Of a DNA stretch of 64,000 bases, positions 55,335-64,000 are shown one piece after another. This DNA is from Heterohyrax brucei (lineage: Eukaryota > Chordata > Mammalia > Hyracoidea > Procaviidae). A model generated the notes under the pieces. It did not search any database. It worked only from the letters and a program-made list of their open reading frames with translations, and was not told where the DNA came from. A program made the position numbers and the translations under genes. The stretch is from the NCBI GenBank assembly GCA_028571685.1, contig CM053143.1, positions 159,954,329 to 160,018,328 on the forward strand. Direction: 5' to 3'. Each line of letters opens with the position of its first letter. The stretch's first letter is position 1.

Positions 55335-55690
55335 TCCATCCACCAGTTTACTGTACTATAGTGATCTATGTATCTCTATAATACTAGAAACTATGCCACT
55401 ACCAGTATTTCAAATACCGGCAGTCACCCATAGTGGAAAGAATTCAGGAAGTTTCCAGACTGAAACAGACCAGAAAGCCAATGAAAACTCTGTGGGTTAC
55501 AATATATTATCTGATACAGTACCTGCAGAGTTGTTTCTGGGATGAAACATACCCCAAATACACAGCAGTGTAACAATGAACTTGAACATACCAATATCGT
55601 GGAGATGACATGGAATAAGACAGTGTTTCCTTTCGTAGTACATGGGATTGCAGTGAGTCAAAACTGACGCAAAGACAACTAACAACTCAG
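55335..55690 (+). mobile_element. Internally deleted RTE (5' UTR joined to 3' end)
   Basis: About 355 bp. The first part is the RTE 5' region, collinear with 36900-37090: gaaactatgccactaccagt, caccggcagtcacccatag-like text, attatctgatacagtacctg. After about 55535 it passes straight to the 3' terminal region: gtgtaacaatgaacttgaac, gtgtttcctttcgtagtaca, aaagacaactaacaac. The whole ORF is absent. Both termini are kept, so it could be a non-autonomous derivative. Confidence 0.75.
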
Positions 55691-55740
55691 TATGCATGAT
55701 TGAAAGTATGTATCTGCATGTCATATATTCTGTACGTATG

Positions 55741-56237
55741 AGGTCTGACAATTACGGCCATGAACTTAATGTTCTAAGTGCTACAACCTTCATTGCTGAG
55801 TATCACTACGGTTACCACTGACATACTCCCCTTGGGAAGCTATGCATCGATACCAGTGCCTAGTCCACCCTTCAAAGCAATTTTGGAACTCTTTCTAGAA
55901 TGCCCATTGCGCATAGTAGTACGGTGACTGCAAGCTCGCGAACTTGTCTAGTTCTCCGTCAGATTTTTAGCCAGTAAATAAATAACTGTATTGGAACATC
56001 CTCCCTACTCACCTGATCTGGCCCTCAATGACTTTTTTCTTTACACAAAGATAAAGTAAATATTGAAAGAATGACATTTTGATGACATACAGGACATCAA
56101 ATGTAACACGATGACAGCTCTGATGGCCATTCCTGAAAGAGTTCCAAGGGGAGTACTTCAAAGTTGAACATATTGATATTCAGCAATGAGGTATGTAGCC
56201 CTTTTTCTAGGATGAGTTCGTGAACTTGTCAATATAA
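55741..56237 (+). mobile_element. Mariner-derived long-inverted-repeat element (copy 4)
   Basis: Orientation as copy 1. Left end aggtctgacaattacgg. Right end ggatgagttcgtgaacttgt. The right arm reads HPPYSPDLALNDFFLYTK of a mariner transposase at about 56010-56063. The centre includes ctgcaagctcgcgaacttgt, which resembles an internal terminal repeat. Part of the right arm (the gaaggntggactagg block) is deleted. Confidence 0.83.
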
Positions 56238-57607
56238 ATGTATGAACAATTAAATATACATATACAAGTATATGTATATGCAATATATATGTGTACTTGC
56301 ATATGTATGATTTATGTTTATATACAGGTCATTAGGAGTTAGAATTTACTCATCGAGAATTCATTAGAATTTGTTTTTGGATACTGCATTTACTATGTAT
56401 AAAATTTATAATATGTAACTAAATGTGACTGCATATGTAGATTGATAGATATGCAGACATAAATGTTGAAATAGGTACAGCCTTACACACATATACACAC
56501 TCTGTGAGCGGAGACCTGGAGCATTATTGTTCGTTGTTAATATCATCAATCAACATTTTGATATATTTGTATTGGCAGCCTTGGGTTTTCACCTTGTCTT
56601 TTGTTCACAGATTTCTCAGTTACCTGATTTTCATCAGCCCACACTAGTCTGTGATGAGCTCTTGCTAACCTGTTTCAAGATACATATATTCAGTGTTAAT
56701 TCACCTGCTCATAGATTGTTCTTTACTTTATTTCTTCCTGCAATATACTATACTCAGTGCCAGCTGTTTGTTTTATTTACTATCTAAGCTAAGCTAAGCT
56801 TTTTCTGTTTAATTATATTTACAAGCTCAAATCAAGATTATTCAAATAAGTAGCCATTAAATAAAAAGAAACTCTTGTACTTTATGGTAAATTATGTTAG
56901 AAATAGCCAAGCAGTTTTTATAATTAGGTCAGTCTTCATTTGCAGGGCAAGGCCCACATCTAGCTCATCTTTGAAATCACGGAGAACAGCGAGTAGAAAG
57001 TCAAAACCAGAAACTCTGGGAGGATGGTTCAAATACACATTAAGGAAAATGGACATCTCACATGTTTCAAAACTACATGATTCCTAAGAAATTAAAACAC
57101 AGCACTAAACAAAGAGTGAACAGCACAGCATAAAGTTTTGTACATTGTTGGGCTTGGGTACTCAAATTTGATGGAATTTCCTTTTCATATAATATTCATG
57201 TGTCCATAAAGTAAGTTTTCTTAAAATCTGATAAACGCCACTCTGGAGTCTCCACTAAGTGGGTCAAGAGACGCTGCTTTGCATTTTTTCACACAGACTT
57301 GCAGGTCCTTTAGCTTTAATGGTTCTAAACAGGCTCTGGGTGCGGGGGTGGGGGTAGACTATATATTTATATTATATACATATATGTGCATGTATATATA
57401 TGTACATACACATATACATAAATACATGTGTGTATTCTGCATACATTTACATATAAGTAAATACATGTAATAGCTATAATTATGTTCAAAACAAAACTTT
57501 TGCAAAAGTAGAAATTCTAACATAAAAGACAAATATACCACACTCCAATTAATTTCTCAGAGTCAAGTATTACATTTTTACTATGTAAATCTACCAAAAT
57601 CCTTTTT
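56238..57607. other. Unassigned; TA/TG simple repeats
   Basis: ATATGT-rich tracts at 56238-56330 and 57358-57460. No exon or known repeat otherwise. Confidence 0.4.
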
Positions 57608-57747
57608 CAGTCTAGCTAATTCCAACTCACAGCAACTCTAAAGGACAGAGGAAAACTACCTAATATGTTTTCCAAGGAATGGCTAATGGATTCAAACTAC
57701 CAAACTTTTAGTTATCAGCTAAGCTCACTATGCCACCAAGGCTCTAC
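57608..57747 (-). repeat. AfroSINE
   Basis: Reversed short form: ctaattccaactcacagcaa, gttttccaaggaatggctaa, ctatgccaccaaggctc. Confidence 0.82.
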
Positions 57748-58198
57748 GTTAACATACACTAGTTCTTAAAAGAAAAAAAAAATCATAGTTTCCTTATAAA
57801 TTATTTAAAATTTAAAACTTCATCTAAAATATGCTAGGTAGTTACGTGCTAAATTTAACTTTCAATGAACTTACCAGTAGTTTTAATTCATTGTTAGTGT
57901 TTGTAAGTTCCATCTTAATGAAACACTCTAGTGATGAATTTGCCAGGAAATGAATTACACCATGTGAAATTAAAGTCCACTGTTTAAATTTATCATTTTG
58001 TTGCTACATTTCAAGAATGGTCAGAATAGCAAAGAAGCTTCCATAAGAAAATGATTCTAAAATTAATAATAAAGTTTCTTAATATACAAACTGGCAGTGT
58101 GCTTGCCTATTTAACAAGCTGTTCCTTGTTTTGGATCCATATCTTTCCTCATCCTAGCTGCAACTTTACTATTTACTTGTTACTAAATCATTTTAGAA
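57748..58198. other. No recognised feature
   Basis: AT-rich, nothing supported. Confidence 0.35.
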
Positions 58199-58357
58199 AC
58201 GTTGATGGCATGGTGGTTAAAATGCTATGTCTGCCGACCAAAAGATCATCATTTCAAATCTGCCAGGTGCTCCTTGGAAACTCTCTGGGGCAATTCTGCT
58301 CTGTCCTATAGAGTCATAATTATGAGTTGGAATCAACATGACAGCAGTGGGTTAAAT
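58199..58357 (+). repeat. AfroSINE
   Basis: Plus-strand short form: cgttgatggcatggtggtta, tgccaggtgctccttggaaa, ctgtcctatagagtcataat, gttggaatcaacatgacagc. Confidence 0.88.
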
Positions 58358-59231
58358 CACTTAAAAAATGTGTATGTAATTCAGAGGATGATGAATCCTT
58401 ATATATATATATTTTAATTTTTAGACCCTATTTATTATTTCATAGAAATTTGAAAAGAGAATGAGATGCTTCTTTTGCCTAGACACCTGAAGTCATTACA
58501 ATGATAATCTGAAATCTAGTCTGAGCTTGCCATCACCTTCAGAAAATTTCCTGTTTCATGTGAAATGTTATATTTTGCATCACAAGTATTCCAATTCCAG
58601 ATTTCAATAAGAAGACAAGATATGCTATTTCCAAGCAGAAAATGACATTTGCAGCTCAAAACTCATAAGCATTTTCAGATGTATTCTTCCTCTCTACTGG
58701 AGGCCTATTGAAAAATAAAAATAAAGATAAGCCTCACATTTGAAAACACTTAAATGTAGTTCTATCTGAAGTAATAAATTGATTTTTTAATGCTTTCTGT
58801 GACTGCAAGATTCCATATATCCACAGAAATTTGAAAATACTGTCAACATAATTTTTACTTCAACCGTTAGGCTTTTGTGTTTCTCTCTCACTGTCGCACT
58901 TGGTCTCTGAATGCCAAACTTGGAGGAAAGGTCACAAACAAGCACTCTTAAAGCACAATCACTGCTTCCTGAAACAATTTTATCAGAGGCATGGAGTCTG
59001 AAGATCTTTATTTGAGTTCTGGATCTTTCGTTCAGTGATAATAGTGGTGATCAAATCAATTAATTTCCCTTGTTTTCATGTCTGTATGTACAACAGGAAT
59101 GAGAATTATAATTAACACAGTAGCTTTATTATAATTCTCATATGAAATTTAGTGATTGATAGCTACAATAATTAACTCATTGAGATTATTACTGATGCAG
59201 TCTAACAGTATATTGCAAGATATGAGTTATC
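58358..59231. other. Unassigned; weak MIR-like text at 58995-59160
   Basis: The segment with caattaatttcccttgtttt and gtacaacaggaatgagaatt may be a MIR remnant (low confidence). The rest is not recognised. Confidence 0.3.
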
Positions 59232-59426
59232 TTCTCATCTTCTGGAGAGCCTGGTGACACAATGGTTAAATGCTTTGTCTGCCAACTGAAAGGTCAGTGG
59301 CTCAAATCCAGCTGGTGCTCCTTGGAAACTCTATGGGACAATTCTACTCTGATTTATAGTGTTGCTATGAGTTAGAATCGACTAGCTGTCAGTGGGTTTG
59401 GTTTGGTTTTGATTTTCTCATTTTCT
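59232..59426 (+). repeat. AfroSINE with GGTTT tail and TSD
   Basis: SINE at 59244-59414: gagcctggtgacacaatggt, ccagctggtgctccttggaa, tatagtgttgctatgagtta, gaatcgactagctgtcagtg, and the standard tail gggtttggtttggttttg. TSD ttctcatYttct at 59232-59243 and 59415-59426, one mismatch. Confidence 0.92.
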
Positions 59427-59439
59427 TCTAGAGATTGAT

Positions 59440-59604
59440 CCAAAACCTAAACCAAACACAGTGCCTCTGAGTCAACTCCAACTCATAGTGGCCCTATAGG
59501 ACAAAGTAGAACTGCCCATGGAGTTTCGAATAAGTACCCTCAAGATTTGAACTTCTGACCTTCTGGTTAGCAACCATTGTGCCTAATCACTACACCGTCA
59601 TCTA
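59440..59604 (-). repeat. AfroSINE, inverted partner
   Basis: Reversed AfroSINE 30 bp downstream of the plus-strand copy: ccaaaacctaaaccaaacac, gagtcaactccaactcatag, ctggttagcaaccattgtgc. Confidence 0.88.
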
Positions 59605-60350
59605 AGCATATGCATCCTGTGGATTCATCCTTGACTCTTGTCCTTCTCTCCTACTTTTTCTCTACCAACCCAGGAGACACTATTTTTGAATTTTCTAACA
59701 CCCATCTTCTCTCTGAGACCATTGCTGAATTCTGCATCCAAATCACAATATTTCTTGCCTAGATTGTTAGTACTGATAGCCAGTGGGTGTACTTAGCTTG
59801 CTCTTCCCTCATTACAGTCTATTTTCAACAAAATATTCCTAGAGGAACTTCTAAATATAAAATAAATCATACTCTATGATTATTTAAAAGTTGGCGATTA
59901 ACATCATCCTCTCTCAGAATAAAAGCCAAATCATTACTGTTATCTGTAAAGTCTTAACCCCTGTGTTGCCTCTCCAAGTTCATCTCCCATGACCGACTCA
60001 GCTTCAACTCCTCTGTGTGCTACCTTACTGTTCTCTGAGCAGGTGAGGGCTGATTTTGCTGATGCGTTTTTGCACTGGTGGTTTTCTCTTGTTTTTTGCC
60101 CCAGGCCTCCTGTATCACCATCACTGCCATCATCACATACTTCAAGTCTTTGCTTTAATATCCATTTTCAATCAAGACTTACCAGCTTCACTTAAAATTA
60201 CAGATTTCTCACCCCTATAATGTCTAGCCTCATATGCCTACTTTACAATTTCTTCTCTGTAGCACCTGTCAACATCTAATATATCATGTGCCTTTCTAAT
60301 TTGCTTGTTGCATCTGAACTCAACAGATCATTGTATGCTTTGTTCAAAGA
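59605..60350 (-). repeat. L2-type LINE fragment
   Basis: Reads in the order of an L2 3' half, reversed: gagaccattgctgaattctg, agaataaaagccaaatcatt, tctgtaaagtcttaacccct, ctctctgagcaggtgag-type text, caagtctttgctttaatatc, tgtagcacctgtcaacatct. Pyrimidine-rich and strongly diverged. Confidence 0.65.
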
Positions 60351-60406
60351 TAAACAGTATCAATGACTAGTATTTTCAGGAAAGAAGTGTGTATCTTTCT
60401 CCTTAA

Positions 60407-60900
60407 GTTCCTGTATTAGTTTTCTATTGCTGCTGGAAGAAAAGCCACAAACCTGGGGACTTAGAACAATACGTTTCTATTATCTTACAATTCTGTAACA
60501 TGGGTTTCACTGATCTAAAATCAAGGTGATGGCATGTCTGTGTATCTTCATGCAGACTTTAGAGCTAATTCCTTTTCCTTGCTTTCTCAATCTTCCAGAA
60601 GCTGTCCACCTGCCTTGGTTCACTGAACTTTTCATCCGTCTTCAAATCCAGCCAGCTTGTTTCTCTCCGATCGTTCTTCTCGAGTCCCATTTCCTCATGA
60701 CTGACTACTTTTGCCTCCTTTTTCCAATTTTAAGAGCTTTTTTGACTACAGTAGGATCACCAAAGGTTCAGGTTGCTCATGCTATTTTTAAGTCCAGCTG
60801 ATATGCAATTTTAATTTCATTTGCATCTCAGCATATTCATGGGTTATGGGGATTCGAACATGGGTATGTTTGGGACTGATATTCTGCCTACCACGCTTCC
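60407..60900 (-). repeat. MLT1-like LTR
   Basis: Reversed LTR from tgtattagttttctattgct (60412) to tgatattctgcctaccac (60894). That end is the complement of the GTGGTAGGCAGAAT start typical of MLT1. Internal blocks: tcttacaattctgtaacatg, cctttttccaattttaagag. Flanks gttcc (60407-60411) and cttcc (60896-60900) are a possible 5 bp TSD with one mismatch. Confidence 0.75.
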
Positions 60901-61639
60901 TTCCTATAAAAGATTTTAAATCTTTCTTTCAATTTGCTATCCTTGAAGGCCTTGCTTCAAAGCTTCTTTCCCCTGAAACCACTGCACTAAGGCCAAGAAT
61001 GACATCTTTTCCCCTCATACTGTTTCCTGTATCTGCAACATATGAAGTCTAGAGCATAAGCCAAACATTTCTTTTTCTTTGAAAACTTTTTTCTTTATAT
61101 CTCACTTACAAAAGTTTCTAGGAAATAGACTTTGTTTTGTTTTGTTCTTTATTGTTTTGTTTCCTGTTATCCTACTGAAGGGTTTTTGTCATTATTCTGT
61201 CAGGTACCTGTTGAAAAATCTTATCCTAGAATATGAAACTACTTTAGAATTCTAAAGTGAAATTTCTCTCTGGGCTCCTAGATTCACGTTTGTAGCTTCA
61301 TATCTGATGAGTGTGAGACTTGTTTTGTAGCATTTTCTGTTTGTTTTATGTATGTCCATATAGAATTATGGTCATTTGTGCAGACTCCCAAAACTTTTTT
61401 CTCCCCTACTCTGTGTACCACTACCGCTTAATGGCACTGAGATACTCCAAATTATTATAACAAAAACATGAAAATTATTTTGTCTCAATTTTCTATGTCT
61501 GTCCTCTCCTTGGTTTCTCTCCTAAAATTGTATTTGTAACATTTTAGCATCTTCTGAATATTTTATTCTTGGGTGTTTTTTTCTTGACTGATTTATTTCA
61601 AGGCTTTATCATTTCTCTTATAACTTAGTATTAGTTTTC
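60901..61639. other. No recognised feature
   Basis: T-rich sequence with TTTTG repeats at 61131-61162. Nothing supported. Confidence 0.35.
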
Positions 61640-62135
61640 CTTGCCTCTAATCTACCTCACTTTACATAAGTCTTTGTATAACACCAGAATAGCATTTCTA
61701 AATTAAAATTCTAGTCACATCATTACACTGTTTAAAATCTGCAATAAAGGATCTGCTTGCTTTGGTACGATACATGAACTCTCATGGCCTAGTTCCATTC
61801 TGATCTCTACTTCCCCCTTTTATTCCTATTACACACATGTTCCTTTCTTGTGAACTATTTGGAGTTCTCAAGTATACACCATGAATTTTATAGACTGTTC
61901 CATATTTCTAGAATTTTATTCTCCCTTAATATTGAGTTCAATAATTACATTATCCAGGAAAATATTCCTGAAAAGTCTATAGCAAGCTGTTTGCTTCTGA
62001 TTTCTTAATCCGAATTTTTCACTTTTCTATCAGAAATTAATAACAGCAACATTTTTGTACTTTATTTATTTGTTTACTTTTTCACGTCTAGACAGTTGGT
62101 CTCCTTAGCAAAGGGGCTTTATCAGGGACTCTTGA
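61640..62135 (-). repeat. L2-type LINE fragment
   Basis: Reversed L2 order: ctagtcacatcattacactg, tttaaaatctgcaataaagg, tggcctagttccattctgat, ctgttccatatttctagaat, then gtctagacagttggtctcct. Diverged. Confidence 0.65.
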
Positions 62136-62326
62136 TTGTTCAGTAAGGCTAAATGGTGCTATGGGATGAAGAGCAAGATGGATGATGTTTTACAAACATA
62201 TCCATGATCTTTAATTCCCATAATTGCATGGCCAACAGCTAATTCAAAGACACCAGTTTTAGCAATTCTATCTTTTTCAACCTTGTACTTTAAGATGTAA
62301 AAATTTGTAATTGTGCTTTCTAGTAC

Positions 62327-62535
62327 TGGTTCCCAACTGAGGTGGTTTCCCCCTGTTTATCATATTTGTCAATGTCTGGAGAAATTTGATTGTCATAACT
62401 GGGAGTATGCCAATAGTACGTGGTGACTAATGTCACCTCCTGCAGTGCTGAAGGTGTAATGACAGGTCAGTTCTACACTACAAAGTATTATGGGGCCTAA
62501 AATGTCAACAGCACCACTGCTGAGAAACTGCTTTA
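62327..62535 (+). repeat. MER20-like hAT element
   Basis: About 210 bp: actggttcccaactgaggtg, gtcaatgtctggagaaattt, gattgtcataactgggagta, ggggcctaaaatgtcaacag, gctgagaaactgc. The two ends (gttcccaac / gctgagaaac) are short inverted repeats. Order and size fit MER20, a non-autonomous hAT-Charlie element. Confidence 0.78.
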
Positions 62536-64000
62536 GACCAAAGGGCATGTCACACTAAAAGCACTATATAAATAGACTATTTTAATTGATTTAAATACAC
62601 ATGTGAGCTTTTTCATTCTATGCTATTTTTATATAGTTGCAAGAATAAAAGTTCCATTTTCTTTATCAAAGGATAATTAAAACACAATTTTCAGTACAAT
62701 CTTTCATCTCTCATTGTCTAGATGTATAAGATATATGTGTATATATATACAGATACATAAATCCCAGTGCTTTCTTCCTAATTTTTTTGCATTACTTCTG
62801 TAAGATTAAACTTTATTTAAAAAAAAATTAATTTGGAAATTAGCATTCAAGATGATCTCATTTATTTCAAAGGAGGAAAACTGCATTATGTGTTAAGCTA
62901 TATTTTAGAGATGTATTATAATATCACATGAGTAAAAATTAATTAGTACTTTGTTCCAATGCTACTCTTATAAATTGGAAGCTGAGATCATTTCCTCTAC
63001 TATATGTGATAAGAATAATGAAACATAGCCTTATTCTTAGTTTAGAAACAATAAAATAACAAAGTAGAACAGTCTTCTCTATCCTCCACATCTGTATTTG
63101 TTGTCCTTTTCTCTCTACATACATTACTGAAGGTGACACATGCAACACAGGAATACTATGGTGAATTTTAACAAAACATTAATAAAAGCAAAAGGAAGAG
63201 AAAGATTAGATTTAGTCTTATCCTCCTTCGATTTATGTCGTATTTATCACAGAACTTTCAGATTTCCTATGGCCTACAGAATTTCGCATCGTTTCATGTG
63301 CTCTGAAGATATATTCATCATTTATACTACAAAGTAGCATCTAACATTATTTGTTAATTTAACAGAAACATTTACTATATGTGCAGTTTTACAGACAGAT
63401 AATGAACACAAGTCTATACTCTTTTGGGATATATAGTCACATACACATAATAGGTAATAAGTTAGTAAATGCTGTGGAAGCACATTTGAAGTTATGGTAG
63501 ACAGCCCAGGAAAACTGCCAAATAGGAATTATCTTCATTGCTTCCTAATGGAAGCCAATTTAAAAACATTCAGGAATTGGTGGCCAATATACTCAGGAAA
63601 AGTAGTTACCTCTCCATCTCTTGTAAGGAATCTTGATTAAGCAGAACTCGTGATAATGGTCTCTTTTGTCAATATTCGGCTCAGACATTATCATATAACA
63701 TTATTCTCACTAGTGATGAAAAAGATGAACTTTTCTGTTATAGGTTCTAGGGAATTGTTTTCATTGTCATGAAAAGAAATATAGATTTTTTTTTTGAAGT
63801 TTCTATTCTGGCTGACAACTGGGTTATGGAAGGTATAGCTAGAGTTTCCTTTTGTAGTCATGACAACATTGAAAGCCAAAAGAGAAGAATGACAACAAAT
63901 CCTGATCATTATGAGATGGTTCTTCTTTATACAGAATAATTTATTCAACATGTATTTTAAAGCAGATTATAATCTTACCTTATTCTTTTTGCATCTGAAT
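62536..64000. other. No recognised feature
   Basis: AT-rich to the end of the window. A few ORFs up to 86 codons show no recognisable similarity. Confidence 0.35.

Noticed and set aside
1..64000. CRISPR-like arrays, operons, tRNA or rRNA genes
   Set aside because: No regularly spaced repeats. The tRNA-like boxes seen are the 5' ends of AfroSINEs, and the base composition and repeats are mammalian.

Overview
This window looks like noncoding, AT-rich mammalian DNA packed with transposable elements, with no host gene that I can support. No open reading frame exceeds 212 codons. The longer ones I could place are decayed LINE fragments; the rest show no recognisable host-protein similarity. I saw no rRNA, tRNA, CRISPR array or prokaryotic feature. 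The repeat content points to an afrotherian, probably a paenungulate (elephant, sirenian or hyrax). It holds about two dozen AfroSINE copies of both the long and the internally deleted form, many pieces of an RTE (BovB-like) LINE whose 3' end resembles the AfroSINE 3' end, and L1 copies. All family names come from memory of family sequences, not from a database search.

Layout. 1-9.5 kb: AfroSINEs, an L2 relic, a short young L1 3' end with target-site duplication (TSD), and RTE 3' ends in otherwise anonymous DNA. 9.5-15 kb: a mariner-derived element, then a long + strand RTE interrupted by a solo MaLR-type LTR (5 bp TSD) and by an L1 that has its 5' end and ORF1 but lacks its 3' end. 17-21.4 kb: a second + strand RTE interrupted by another mariner-derived element and an L1. 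22-23.7 kb: a MIR and an unassigned GC-richer block. 23.7-30.4 kb: a nearly complete L1 on the minus strand, broken in both ORFs. 31-37.7 kb: LTRs, an L1 tail, and a rearranged RTE (minus segment, plus segment, then a tandem 5' end). 39-42 kb: MaLR-type LTRs, including a small LTR-internal-LTR remnant. 42-46.6 kb: a nest at least four levels deep, readable from matched TSDs. 47-64 kb: further mariner-derived elements, AfroSINEs, MIR, MER5-like and MER20-like DNA transposons, L2 relics and an internally deleted RTE.

The elements do not work together as a system. They are a layered record of insertions, with MIR, L2, MER and old L1 as substrate, then RTE, then LTR, mariner derivatives, younger L1 and AfroSINE. 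Points most worth following: (1) insertions of only about 23-51 bp, made of the very 3' end of an AfroSINE subfamily with a GGCTTGGCT-type tail, two of them with perfect 12-15 bp TSDs; (2) a mariner-derived family with long, unequal inverted arms made from the transposase 3' end, in four copies; (3) an L1 truncated at its 3' end yet flanked by a 16 bp TSD; (4) RTE rearrangements, including an internally deleted 5'-to-3' fusion.
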